This document shows, piece by piece, positions 9,087-17,816 of a stretch of 64,000 bases of DNA. Each line of letters starts with the position of its first letter. The first letter of the stretch is position 1. The DNA is from Amylibacter sp. IMCC11727 (lineage in GTDB: Bacteria; Pseudomonadota; Alphaproteobacteria; Rhodobacterales; Rhodobacteraceae). A model generated the notes under the pieces. The model did not search any database. It had not been told where the DNA came from and saw nothing but the letters and a program-made list of their open reading frames with translations. Location of the stretch: positions 1,432,001 through 1,496,000 of the forward strand of contig NZ_CP122960.1 in NCBI RefSeq assembly GCF_029854195.1. The letters are read 5' to 3'. Made by a program: the position numbers and the translations under genes.

Positions 9087-10583
9087 ATGACCTTGCTCAC
9101 CACCGAAGAATACACCGCCCTTGCCGCAGGCCTTGATCTGTCCACCAATGCCTATATCGACGGGGGATATCGTCCCGCAATTTCTGGTAAAACGTTTGAA
9201 ACGGTAAACCCTGCCACGGGTGAAAAACTTGCGGATATTGCGGCTTGCGGGGTCGAAGACGTGGATTTCGCCGTGGCAAAGGCCCGCGAAGCATTTGATG
9301 ATGGACGTTGGTCGCGGATGCACCCATCAGCACGCAAAGACATCTTGATCCGGTTTTGCAAATTGCTGACCCGCAATGCCCGTGAGCTTGCGGTAATGGA
9401 AAGCATCGACAGTGGCAAAACCATTCTGGATTGCGAAACCGTGGACATCCCTGAAACCATCCACTGTATCAAATGGCACGCAGAGGCGATTGACAAAATC
9501 TATGACCAAGTGGCCCCTGCGAGCGACGATCACATTGCGATGATTGTGCGCGAACCGATTGGGGTTGTGGGCCTTGTTCTGCCGTGGAATTTCCCGCTGT
9601 TGATGCTGGCGTGGAAGATTGGCCCTGCCTTGGCGGCGGGCTGTTCTGTGGTAGTGAAACCTGCGATGGAAACGTCGTTAACCGCCTTGCGCGTTGCTGA
9701 ATTGGCGACGGAGGCTGGCCTCCCGCGCGGCGTTTTAAACGTGGTCCCAGGGGGCGGCGCAGACGTGGGCGAACCCATCGGGCGGCACATGGACATCGAC
9801 ATGGTGTCGTTCACGGGATCAACGGCAACGGGCAAGCGGTTCCTGACCTATGCCGCAGAAAGCAACGCCAAAGAAGTGGTGTTGGAAATGGGGGGCAAAA
9901 ACCCTTGCGTCGTGTTGGATGATGCTGAAAACCTCGATCTGGTGGCGCAACATGTGGTGAATGGCGCGTTTTGGAATATGGGGGAAAATTGTTCCGCCGT
10001 GTCGCGATTGATTGTTCATAAAGATATCAAAGACGCGCTGTTGGATCGGATCAAAGATCACGCGAAACATTGGAATATTGGCAATCCGCTTGATCCTGAA
10101 ATTCGTGTTGGCGCGTTGGTTTCGGCGGCACATTTTAACAAAGTTTGCGGATATTTAGACGGCGCGCCGACTCCCGTAATCGGCGGCAAATCCCATGACA
10201 GTGCGTTTGTGGAACCGACGATTTTTGAAGTGGACGCAACGGACAAACGCGCCACAGACGAAATCTTTGGTCCCGTGTTGTCTGTTATCACTGTGGACAG
10301 TTTTGATCAGGCCATCAGCATCGCCAATGACACGGATTATGGTCTGTGCGCGTCGATTTTCACCGCCAACACGAAACGCGCCATTCGTGGGGCGCGGATG
10401 TTGCGCGCGGGTACGGTAACAATCAACAGTTTTGGTGAAGGGGATATCGCCACGCCCTTTGGCGGGTACAAGCAATCGGGCTTTGGGGGGCGGGACAATT
10501 CCATCCACGCCCACGATCAATATACGCAGTTGAAAACCATCTGGATTGATCTGGCCGACGATATGGACGAGGCGGTGGATTGA
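9087..10583 (+). CDS. NAD(P)-dependent aldehyde dehydrogenase (PuuC-like)
   Basis: A 498-residue member of the aldehyde dehydrogenase superfamily. It has the oxyanion-hole asparagine in LPWNFPLLM, the Rossmann motif FTGSTATGK, the general base glutamate in LEMGGKNP, and the nucleophile cysteine in NMGENCSAVSR. The N-terminal half (EAIDKIYDQVAP, MIVREPIGVV) resembles gamma-glutamyl-gamma-aminobutyraldehyde dehydrogenases. It is followed at once by a PuuB-like FAD oxidoreductase that could generate an aldehyde from an amine. The DapA-family neighbour suggests an aldehyde such as alpha-ketoglutarate semialdehyde as another option. Confidence 0.85.
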   Translation: MTLLTTEEYTALAAGLDLSTNAYIDGGYRPAISGKTFETVNPATGEKLADIAACGVEDVDFAVAKAREAFDDGRWSRMHPSARKDILIRFCKLLTRNARELAVMESIDSGKTILDCETVDIPETIHCIKWHAEAIDKIYDQVAPASDDHIAMIVREPIGVVGLVLPWNFPLLMLAWKIGPALAAGCSVVVKPAMETSLTALRVAELATEAGLPRGVLNVVPGGGADVGEPIGRHMDIDMVSFTGSTATGKRFLTYAAESNAKEVVLEMGGKNPCVVLDDAENLDLVAQHVVNGAFWNMGENCSAVSRLIVHKDIKDALLDRIKDHAKHWNIGNPLDPEIRVGALVSAAHFNKVCGYLDGAPTPVIGGKSHDSAFVEPTIFEVDATDKRATDEIFGPVLSVITVDSFDQAISIANDTDYGLCASIFTANTKRAIRGARMLRAGTVTINSFGEGDIATPFGGYKQSGFGGRDNSIHAHDQYTQLKTIWIDLADDMDEAVD

Positions 10584-11926
10584 GCGCGTATCAGGCCAAA
10601 CGCACCCCACGTTTTAACAGCCCTGCCGCGTGGCGTGACATTCTGAACCCACCTGCGCCAAGCGAACCGTTGGCGGGTGATCATACCGCCGATTTTGTTG
10701 TTATCGGGGGCGGTTTTGCAGGATTGTCTGCAGCACGGCGGCTGCGCCAATTACAGCCGAGCAGCACGATTGTTGTGTTAGATGCGCTGGCGATTGCTGA
10801 AGGTAGCGCTGGGCGAAACTCTGGCTTTATGATTGATCTGCCCCATGATTTGGCGTCCGAAGATTACGCAGGGCAGGGCGCGGCGGCGGATCAGGTCTTA
10901 ACTGGACTGAACCGCCACGCGATCCGTTTTGCACAGGATGCAGTTGCTGAGTTTGATATCAACCGTGCCTTTGCGGATCCCGTAGGCAAAGTGAATGGCG
11001 CAGCCAGCGAGGCAGGACATGCCCATAACGAAAGTTATGCCGCGCATCTGGCCAGTTTGGGCGAGGTGTTTGAAAAACTTGATGCCAAAGACATGCAGGC
11101 CATGACGGGCAGCGATTATTACACCTCTGGCCTCTACACCCCTGGCACACTGATGCTGCAACCTGCAGGTTATGTGCTTGGTGTGGCGGCTGGGTTGCGT
11201 GCGCAAGGGGTGCAGATTTGGGAAAACAGCGCCGTTGTGGGATTTCAAAAGCAAGGGCAGTCGTGGTGTGTTCAAACTGCGCACGGGCGTGTTTCAACAC
11301 CGCAGATCATCCTTGCCAACAACGGGCATTTAGAAAGCTTCGGGGTGGCACGGGGCCATTTGATGCAGTTGTTTTTATACGCGTCCATGACGCCAGAATT
11401 ATCTGCCGATGATCTGAAATCACTTGGCGGGCAGCCCCGTTGGGGGATCACGCCGTCTGATCCAATGGGCACTACGATGCGGCGCATTGATACCGCGCAA
11501 GGGGGCAATCGGATTGTCACCCGTACCTGCGCGACGGTACGTCAAACGATGGAGGTTTCGGCGAGCGATGTGCGCCGTGCGGCGCGCGTGCAACGCCGTA
11601 AATTTGATGCGCGATTCCCAAAACTGGCGGGCGTGCAAATGCAATACGAATGGGCGGGGCATTTATGTCTGTCTCTGAACGGCGTGTCTGTGACAGGTGT
11701 TATCGAAGACGGGGTGATTTCTGCTTGCGTCCAAAACGGCCTTGGCACTGCACGGGGCACATTAACAGGGATCGCAGCGGCAGAACTGGCCTGTGGGCAA
11801 AACAGCGACAGTACACGGTATTTCACTGAGGAAGATAAGCCAAAGAAACTGCCACCCCAACCCTTTGCGCAATTCGGCGCGAACGCCTATCTGCGCTGGA
11901 AAGAGCATCAGGCGCGCGCTGAATAG
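10580..11926 (+). CDS. FAD-dependent amine oxidoreductase (DAO family, PuuB-like)
   Basis: A 448-residue flavoprotein. It has a dinucleotide-binding fold near residues 36-60 (VVIGGGFAGLSAARRL) and a GRNSGFMIDLPH segment typical of gamma-glutamylputrescine oxidoreductase-like and related amine oxidases. The start is a TTG that overlaps the TGA stop of the aldehyde dehydrogenase (TTGA at 10580-10583); no in-frame ATG lies nearby, and AGGCGGTGG precedes it. It probably oxidises a secondary amine or amino acid to the aldehyde or imine handled by its neighbours. It ends the operon and faces a convergent MttB-family gene. Confidence 0.8.
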   Translation: MSAYQAKRTPRFNSPAAWRDILNPPAPSEPLAGDHTADFVVIGGGFAGLSAARRLRQLQPSSTIVVLDALAIAEGSAGRNSGFMIDLPHDLASEDYAGQGAAADQVLTGLNRHAIRFAQDAVAEFDINRAFADPVGKVNGAASEAGHAHNESYAAHLASLGEVFEKLDAKDMQAMTGSDYYTSGLYTPGTLMLQPAGYVLGVAAGLRAQGVQIWENSAVVGFQKQGQSWCVQTAHGRVSTPQIILANNGHLESFGVARGHLMQLFLYASMTPELSADDLKSLGGQPRWGITPSDPMGTTMRRIDTAQGGNRIVTRTCATVRQTMEVSASDVRRAARVQRRKFDARFPKLAGVQMQYEWAGHLCLSLNGVSVTGVIEDGVISACVQNGLGTARGTLTGIAAAELACGQNSDSTRYFTEEDKPKKLPPQPFAQFGANAYLRWKEHQARAE

Positions 11927-11930
11927 GCGT

Positions 11931-13481
11931 TTAGTAACCCTGATTTAACGCATCCGCTGCAGGAATTTCCCGCTCACGCCGCGCGATATAGTCTAGCAGT
12001 TCTTCGTTTTTGGCAGGGTCAAGCGTTGGTTCTTCATACTCTTTCAACAGCTTTTTGGCGTGGTTCAAGGCGCGTTCAGTGATTTCAACGCTGCCCTCGG
12101 CGGCCCATTGTTCGATTGAATTGTTGTCAAACATGTCAGGCATGAAAAACGCGTCTCGGAAATTGTCTTGCGTGTGCTGGTGTCCCAGATAATGCCCGCC
12201 CGGTCCGATGTCAGAAACGGCGGACAGCGCCGTGTCAAAGTCATCCCATTTCGGCCCTTCGGCCATGCGATAGGCCATGGCGCATTGTTCCGCATCGACA
12301 ATAAATTTTGCAACAGAACAGTGCATTCCTGCTTCGTTCCAGCCCGCCGAATGCCAAATGTAATTTGCGCCCGCGTGCATGACCGCAGATAGGGTTGTCG
12401 CGCTTTCATATCCCGCCTGCGCGTCAAAGGTTTTTGCCCCGCCAAGCGTGTTTGAGGTGCGCCACGGCACGCCATAAAACCGCGCCATTTGGCCAATCAT
12501 AAAGTTCATCAGCGAAATTTCGGGTGTGCCCGCCATAGGGGCCCCTGATTTCATTGAAACGGTAGACAGGTAATGCCCATAAATCGCGGGTGCGCCACGG
12601 CGGATCACTTGGGTATAGGCCAGCGCGGACAGGGCTTCGGCGTTTAATTGTGCCACTGTCGCGGGGACAGAAGCAGGGGTATTGGCCCCGCCCAAAACGA
12701 ACGGCGAACACAAAACGGGTTGATTGCGTTTGCAAAACGCCCGCATGGCCCCCAGCATGGTTTCATCCCAGACCAGCGGTGAATTTCCGTTGCAATTGCC
12801 CGTTACAACGGGGTGCGTATCGATGAAATCATCCCCAAATAGGATACCGCACATGTCCATCACGTCTTCGGCGTTTTTTGGGCTGGTGGTCATACCCATG
12901 AATGTTTTGTCGGAATGTTTCATCGACGAATACGTGATGCGCAAATGCCGTTGACTGATCGGGTGATCGTAAGGTTCAACGATGTGATGGGCCGAAGAAT
13001 GCAGGGATGGCATCATGTGGCTAAGTTTGTGGAACATCGACAGATCTTCCATCAATGGATTGCGCCGCACGTCATCCAAATCGCGCAGGTAAGGGGCGCC
13101 TGTCATAGGCACAAAAATTGCATTACGACCGCCAAGGGCCACATTCTTTTTGGGGTCCCTTGCATGATAGGTGAAGGTTTCGGGAATTGTTGAAATCAGA
13201 TCGCGGACCAAGGCGCGATCAAGGTACACGGTGTCCTCAACGACTTTGGCCCCCGCTTTGCGCCAATCCTCAAGCGCGATATCATCGCGAAACACCACAC
13301 CCACGTTTTCAAGGATATCCATCGACGCCGCGTCGATCTGTTCTACCTGTGCGCCGTCCATCACTTCGCACAAGGGTAAGGCGTTTCGAAGACCCTTGAG
13401 CATTTCGAAATCAGGTGCCGTGCGCAGGGCACGCCGCGCACTGCGGCCACCTGAACGGGTTCTTGGCGAGGCGTCGGACAT
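11931..13481 (-). CDS. Trimethylamine methyltransferase (MttB)-family protein, non-pyrrolysine
   Basis: A 516-residue MttB-superfamily protein. True MttB uses pyrrolysine encoded by an in-frame TAG; this gene reads through without one, so it belongs to the large non-Pyl group. Characterised relatives such as MtgB demethylate quaternary amines, including glycine betaine, with a corrinoid protein. Shared segments with the second copy in the window (49590-51119) include a GNFLSSMSLKSGAP-type motif (here GHYLSTVSMKSGAP) and HSAGWNEAGMHC. The start at 13481 was chosen because GGGAG lies just upstream; upstream in-frame starts lack such a site. No corrinoid protein lies nearby, so the substrate is unknown. 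Confidence 0.8.
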   Translation of the reverse strand: MSDASPRTRSGGRSARRALRTAPDFEMLKGLRNALPLCEVMDGAQVEQIDAASMDILENVGVVFRDDIALEDWRKAGAKVVEDTVYLDRALVRDLISTIPETFTYHARDPKKNVALGGRNAIFVPMTGAPYLRDLDDVRRNPLMEDLSMFHKLSHMMPSLHSSAHHIVEPYDHPISQRHLRITYSSMKHSDKTFMGMTTSPKNAEDVMDMCGILFGDDFIDTHPVVTGNCNGNSPLVWDETMLGAMRAFCKRNQPVLCSPFVLGGANTPASVPATVAQLNAEALSALAYTQVIRRGAPAIYGHYLSTVSMKSGAPMAGTPEISLMNFMIGQMARFYGVPWRTSNTLGGAKTFDAQAGYESATTLSAVMHAGANYIWHSAGWNEAGMHCSVAKFIVDAEQCAMAYRMAEGPKWDDFDTALSAVSDIGPGGHYLGHQHTQDNFRDAFFMPDMFDNNSIEQWAAEGSVEITERALNHAKKLLKEYEEPTLDPAKNEELLDYIARREREIPAADALNQGY

Positions 13482-13618
13482 GATGAAACTCCCGTGTATT
13501 TCCATCATCTTATGCGATTCTATCCCTGTCCGTTTTCCTAAAACCGAAGTACGGATGGAAACCCTTGTCGTTTACAGGCAAAGGTTGGCTTTTGGGCGCG
13601 GTGTTGTTACCAAACTGC

Positions 13619-14788
13619 ATGATAAAAACCGCAAATATCGCTGGCGCTGGGCTTGGAGGATTAACCGCTGCCATTGCATTGGCACGGCGCGGTGTTCGCG
13701 TGCAAATCTATGAACAAAGCCCTGTTTTGGACGCGGTGGGTGCGGGCATTCAACTGAGCCCCAATGCAGTGAAAGTGTTGCGCGCGCTTGAGATCGAGCC
13801 ATCTCTGCGCCCTTTCGCGTTCGAGCCTGAAAACGCGGTTATTCGCAACGGGGGCACAGGGGCGAAATATGTTTCACTCCCCTTAAAGGGCGCGGCAGAG
13901 CAAAAGTATGGTGCGCCCTATTTGCATATTCATCGCGCAGATTTGCATCGTGTTTTGGTGGAACATGCTGAAGATCTGGGTGTGAGTATCGCATTGAACC
14001 AGCGTATGACGGGATACAATGAAGCAGGTTTTCACGGTGTAGCAACGGCGGATATTTCCATTGCGGCGGATGGGGTGAAATCCCCACATGCAACGCAAAT
14101 GAACGAGAACCAACCTGCCAGATTTACGGGCCAAGTGGCGTGGCGTGGTGTGATTGATGCCGCACAACTGCCCCCAAATACCATTCCACCAGACGCGACA
14201 GTTTGGACGGGATCGGGCCAGCATATTGTCACCTATTACCTGCGCGCTGGGTCTTTGGTGAATTTTGTCGCCGTTGAAGAACGCACGGACTGGCAAGACG
14301 CCAGTTGGACCACAGCGGGCGATGTCACCGAACTGCGCCGTGTGTTTTCAGGGTGGCATCCGCGTATTGAAACGCTGTTGAGGGCGGTGTCGGACGTGAA
14401 TATTTGGGCGCTTTATGACAAACCCGAATTAACGCGTTGGTCCGATGGTCCCGTTGTTTTGCTGGGGGATTCCTGCCACCCAACACTGCCGTTTTTGGCA
14501 CAAGGGGCCGCAATGGCGATGGAGGATGCGTTTGTTTTGTCAGACTGCCTTGCGCAGGCTTCTGATCCCCAAGCGGCCTTTCGAAGCTATGAAGCAGCAC
14601 GCAAACCCCGCACAACGCTGTTGCAGCAAAAGGCGCGGGCCAATGCGGATTTGTTTCACAGAGGAGGGCCGTTTGGGGGGCAGTTGTCGCTGGCAAAACT
14701 GAACGTGGCTCGAATGTTGCCTGCGGGTTTGGCAGCACGGCCATTTGATGGGATTTACGCCTACGACGTGACGCAGATCAAAACCTAG
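13619..14788 (+). CDS. FAD-dependent monooxygenase (UbiH / salicylate hydroxylase family)
   Basis: A class A flavin monooxygenase of 389 residues. The Rossmann motif AGAGLGGLTAAIALARRG is at residues 8-25, followed by GAGIQLSPNAVKVLR. The second FAD motif is LLGDSCHPTLPFLAQGAAMA near residue 285. Members hydroxylate aromatic acids or quinone precursors with NAD(P)H. The ATG at 13619 places the Rossmann strand at the N-terminus as in the family, but it lacks a good ribosome-binding site; a TTG at 13565 is possible. It stands between an MttB-family gene and a convergent epimerase, with which it shares a CTAG stop overlap. The substrate is unknown. Confidence 0.8.
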   Translation: MIKTANIAGAGLGGLTAAIALARRGVRVQIYEQSPVLDAVGAGIQLSPNAVKVLRALEIEPSLRPFAFEPENAVIRNGGTGAKYVSLPLKGAAEQKYGAPYLHIHRADLHRVLVEHAEDLGVSIALNQRMTGYNEAGFHGVATADISIAADGVKSPHATQMNENQPARFTGQVAWRGVIDAAQLPPNTIPPDATVWTGSGQHIVTYYLRAGSLVNFVAVEERTDWQDASWTTAGDVTELRRVFSGWHPRIETLLRAVSDVNIWALYDKPELTRWSDGPVVLLGDSCHPTLPFLAQGAAMAMEDAFVLSDCLAQASDPQAAFRSYEAARKPRTTLLQQKARANADLFHRGGPFGGQLSLAKLNVARMLPAGLAARPFDGIYAYDVTQIKT

Positions 14789-15723
14789 GGTGTTTCAAAC
14801 AGCTGAAACATTGCTTCGGCTGTTTTGTCAAAATCGTATTCAACCACCCAATCCCAATCCCGCGCAGCGCCATCACTGACAAGTGCGGACGGCCAACTGC
14901 CAATCAATGCGACCATTTTTTCATCGGGGGCAAAACTGCAATCAAAGGTTTGATAACGTTGGCGTAATTTTTCGACAATATCTGTCGCGCGAACGGTGTA
15001 GCCATGTAAATTGTAAACAGGCTGGGCCAAACGTTCAGCATCGGCCTGTGCAATTTCAACGATGCTGCGCGTCACATCGTCTAGGAATAAAGCGGACATG
15101 GCGGTGTCTGGTTCGATGGGAAAGGTAAAAGGCGCACCAGTCGCCGCAGCCTTAAACGCGTTGGATGCAAATGCGGTTAGCGCGGCATCTGGGGCGAAGG
15201 GTGACAGCACGAAAGGAAACCGCAAACAGCGAAAATCAAGGCCCTGTTTCTGTTTTAGATACACTCCCATACGTTCGACGGCGACTTTAGTGGCACCATA
15301 AATATTTTCAGGCCATTGTTCGGCGGCTTCGGGCAAGGGATCGGGCAGGTTCGGCCCATAGGTTGCCACGGTGGAGGCAAAGAAAAACGGTCCAACGCCA
15401 AATTCCAGCGCCAACCGCATCAAAGTGACGGAGCCCGTGGCGTTCACATCCCATGCAGCAATCGGGTCCGCTTCGCTGCTGCCTGACAGCATCGAAGCCA
15501 AGTGGAACACTGCTTGTGGTTTATGTTCTTCGAAAATACGGCGCAAAAGATCGTGATCCCGCATGTCGCCGAGTATTTCGGCATGGCGTTTGGCCGTGGC
15601 CTCGCTTTGGGTGTGAGGCAAGTCAAAGCTGATCACTTTTACCCCTTGGGATTCTAGGCGGGCGGCAACCAATTGGCCAAGATTTCCGTTCCCGCCAGTG
15701 ATCAAAGCTGTGTTAAACGTCAT
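14785..15723 (-). CDS. NAD-dependent epimerase/dehydratase (short-chain threonine dehydrogenase-like)
   Basis: An extended SDR protein of 312 residues. It has the GxxGxxG motif TALITGGNGNLGQLV, the catalytic YGATK pair near residue 150, and a C-terminal WDWVVEYDFDKTAEAM. That C-terminus resembles UDP-galactose-epimerase-like L-threonine 3-dehydrogenases, whose end has a similar W-x-P-EYD segment. Threonine or a related hydroxy-acid oxidation is therefore possible, but other uses of the fold cannot be excluded. The start at 15723 is preceded by GAGGGG at a good distance; an upstream in-frame ATG is less likely. It is convergent with the monooxygenase. Confidence 0.75.
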   Translation of the reverse strand: MTFNTALITGGNGNLGQLVAARLESQGVKVISFDLPHTQSEATAKRHAEILGDMRDHDLLRRIFEEHKPQAVFHLASMLSGSSEADPIAAWDVNATGSVTLMRLALEFGVGPFFFASTVATYGPNLPDPLPEAAEQWPENIYGATKVAVERMGVYLKQKQGLDFRCLRFPFVLSPFAPDAALTAFASNAFKAAATGAPFTFPIEPDTAMSALFLDDVTRSIVEIAQADAERLAQPVYNLHGYTVRATDIVEKLRQRYQTFDCSFAPDEKMVALIGSWPSALVSDGAARDWDWVVEYDFDKTAEAMFQLFETP

Positions 15724-15789
15724 GCCTGCGGCCCCTCTATCCAGATTCGTTACTAGGACAGTGTCGTCGCATTGCATTGGGAATGGCAA

Positions 15790-16665
15790 TCACTTCAATT
15801 GTTCGGCCACTGCTTTGCAAATTGCGCCGTGTTGTAAGCGAAAGAATTTCTTCGCGGATCGTTTGTTTGGATGAAACGGGTCTTTGACTTTGCCCGACTT
15901 ATGGCGGCGAAAATGCTGGCGTACCCCTTGGTTCAGTTTAATTGTTTCAGGGGTAAACCCATCGACAAAACTGCACCGATTGCCCGTTTCTGCAAAGGCT
16001 GCTTTCAGGTTTTCTTGCGCTTTGTGACGTTGTTTTACTGTCTTTTTGTAATAGGTCGGCGCAGTGGTCATATACACACACGGAATATGCGGCGGTAAGT
16101 GCGCGATTGCGGCTTTCACATCGGCAAGGGCTGCTTCTTTGTTGTTGGCCCATGTGCGCGATGAATTGCCAAGAAAGGTTAAAAACAGCAATTTGGGATC
16201 GTAATAGTCGGGGCGAAACATGGTTTCAAACGCGGACTGTTTTGCTTTGCAAAACTGATAGTTTTTCCCCTGACCAATTTGCGCATAAATATTATCACTG
16301 CGATTTATGATGCCAAAGGTGCCTGCGTTCACTTTCCATTTTGGGTCGACTGTGCAAATTGGGCGCTTGCCTGATCTTGTGCGTTTGGTCCATGTGCCAA
16401 GCGAGGTGGAGCGCACACCGATAATGGCAACGGATTGCCCGCCTAATTTGTCGGTCGTCTTATCCTTGAACCCGCACAGATCGCTGAGGTTTTCAAAGAA
16501 GTCGAGAAAGCTTGGCCCCGATCCGAACGGAATTTGGCTATCGCCCAGCACCAAAATATCTGGGGATTTGAAGCTGTTGCCGATTTTGTCTTCTTTTGCC
16601 GACCCCGTGGATAGGCTGAGGAACAACGCTATCACGGTTAGGGCGGTTTTGGGGAACAGGGTCAC
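15790..16665 (-). CDS. Secreted SGNH/GDSL-type hydrolase-like protein
   Basis: About 291 residues with an N-terminal signal peptide (FPKTALTVIALFLSLSTGSA). Block I of the SGNH fold is visible as ILVLGDSQIPFG, a block III-type asparagine as FLGNSSRTW, and a block V Asp-x-x-His as KDPFHPN. These support an exported esterase or acetylhydrolase, although overall divergence leaves the substrate open. Many lysines and cysteines are scattered through the protein. The start is taken as GTG at 16665, which places the signal peptide at the N-terminus; a TTG at 16707 is an alternative. It lies 66 nt downstream of the next minus gene's start. Confidence 0.65.
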   Translation of the reverse strand: MTLFPKTALTVIALFLSLSTGSAKEDKIGNSFKSPDILVLGDSQIPFGSGPSFLDFFENLSDLCGFKDKTTDKLGGQSVAIIGVRSTSLGTWTKRTRSGKRPICTVDPKWKVNAGTFGIINRSDNIYAQIGQGKNYQFCKAKQSAFETMFRPDYYDPKLLFLTFLGNSSRTWANNKEAALADVKAAIAHLPPHIPCVYMTTAPTYYKKTVKQRHKAQENLKAAFAETGNRCSFVDGFTPETIKLNQGVRQHFRRHKSGKVKDPFHPNKRSAKKFFRLQHGAICKAVAEQLK

Positions 16666-16840
16666 AATATATCTCGGTCGTAGGATTCCTTGTGCTGTTA
16701 CAACCAACCGCGATCCGAAGCAAAATGATTATTTTGTGATCATCCTTTGATGTCAGAACGCTCAATTTCATGTGAGGCGGTCTAGGCGGTGCGCTGTCTT
16801 TCTGTATGAATGGTGTCGAACTCAACAACAGGATGATCCC

Positions 16841-17359
16841 ATGAAACGCCTTCTTCCCCTTGCTTTTGCTGCTCTGACCCTTCCAACATTGGCTTTTGCT
16901 GGTCCGCAATACGTGGATGAAACGGGTTTCGCAGTATCTGGCCATGATGTTGTGGCGTATTTTACTTTGGAACAAAACGCAGTGGGCCAAGCTCAGCCAG
17001 CACCCGTGAAAGGAAAGTCATCTATCACGGCAGAATACAATGGTGCCACCTGGGCGTTTTCATCCGAAGCCAATCGCGATGCGTTTGTGGCCAATCCCGA
17101 AGCGTATATTCCCCAGTATAATGGCCATTGTGCGTACGGCGTATCCAAAGGGGGCAAAGTCCCTGCGAACCCCGAGTTGTGGCGTATTGTGGATGGTAAA
17201 TTGTATTTGAACGTGACCAAAGATGTGGTGGGTTTCTGGGAAGAAGATATTTCAGGCAATCTGAAAATCTCTGAAGCCAAATGGCCAAAATTGGAGCCGC
17301 GCGATGCGTCCACACGGACCATTCCGTTTTATTCCTCAAATGCGCCTATCACGAACTAA
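16841..17359 (+). CDS. Exported YHS-domain protein
   Basis: A 172-residue periplasmic or secreted protein. The signal peptide is MKRLLPLAFAALTLPTLAFA, probably cleaved before GPQ. The core is a YHS-type domain, a small metal-associated fold. Its visible segments are YVDETGFAVSGHDVVAYF, NGATWAFSSEANRDAFVANP and YNGHCAYGVSKGGKVPA, the last with the single cysteine. The start at 16841 gives the signal peptide and has CAGGA upstream; an earlier in-frame ATG does not. It leads an operon of three exported proteins with a rhodanese and a serine hydrolase. The role is unknown; a metal- or thiol-related envelope function is inferred. Confidence 0.8.
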   Translation: MKRLLPLAFAALTLPTLAFAGPQYVDETGFAVSGHDVVAYFTLEQNAVGQAQPAPVKGKSSITAEYNGATWAFSSEANRDAFVANPEAYIPQYNGHCAYGVSKGGKVPANPELWRIVDGKLYLNVTKDVVGFWEEDISGNLKISEAKWPKLEPRDASTRTIPFYSSNAPITN

Positions 17360-17372
17360 GGGTTGAAAACCT

Positions 17373-17816
17373 GTGCCTTTTCAAAAAGTAACACGCCGTG
17401 TCGTCGTTTTGTCGTTGGCGGGTTTTGCTGCGACGCCGCTTATGGCGGAAACCACAGCGGAGCTAATCGCGCAAAAGAAGTTGTCCGTAGAAGACGCCCA
17501 TGACCTCGCGCTCGAAGGGGCGATCACGCTGGTAGATATCCGTCGACCAGATGAATGGGCCCTTACAGGTGTGGGGGTCGGTGCCAAGCCTCTTGATATG
17601 CGGCGCAAAGATTTTGTGGCGCAACTCGATGGTTTGGTTGGTGGTGACAGGTCGCAGCCCATTGCCGTGATGTGCGCGCGAGGTGTCCGATCGAAATGGC
17701 TATCTCGGCAATTGGAAATCGCAGGTTTTACCCAAATCATTGACGTGCCCGAAGGTATGCTTGGCTCACGTGCGGGGCCTGGTTGGCTGCGCACTGGTCT
17801 GCCCGTAGTGAAATAA
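17373..17816 (+). CDS. Exported rhodanese-like protein
   Basis: A 147-residue single-domain rhodanese with an N-terminal signal peptide (hydrophobic VVVLSLAGFAATPLMA). The domain includes ITLVDIRRPDEWALTG and the active-site loop MCARGVRSKWLSR with the catalytic cysteine. This is consistent with sulfurtransferase or persulfide-carrier activity in the periplasm. The start is GTG at 17373, 13 nt after the YHS gene. The next gene begins directly after its stop. Coupling to an exported YHS protein suggests joint work on metal or sulfur in the envelope, an inference from context. Confidence 0.8.
   Translation: MPFQKVTRRVVVLSLAGFAATPLMAETTAELIAQKKLSVEDAHDLALEGAITLVDIRRPDEWALTGVGVGAKPLDMRRKDFVAQLDGLVGGDRSQPIAVMCARGVRSKWLSRQLEIAGFTQIIDVPEGMLGSRAGPGWLRTGLPVVK

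Noticed and set aside
11931..13481. Pyrrolysine-dependent trimethylamine methyltransferase
   Set aside because: No in-frame amber codon occurs in this gene or in the copy at 49590-51119, and no pyl genes are seen.
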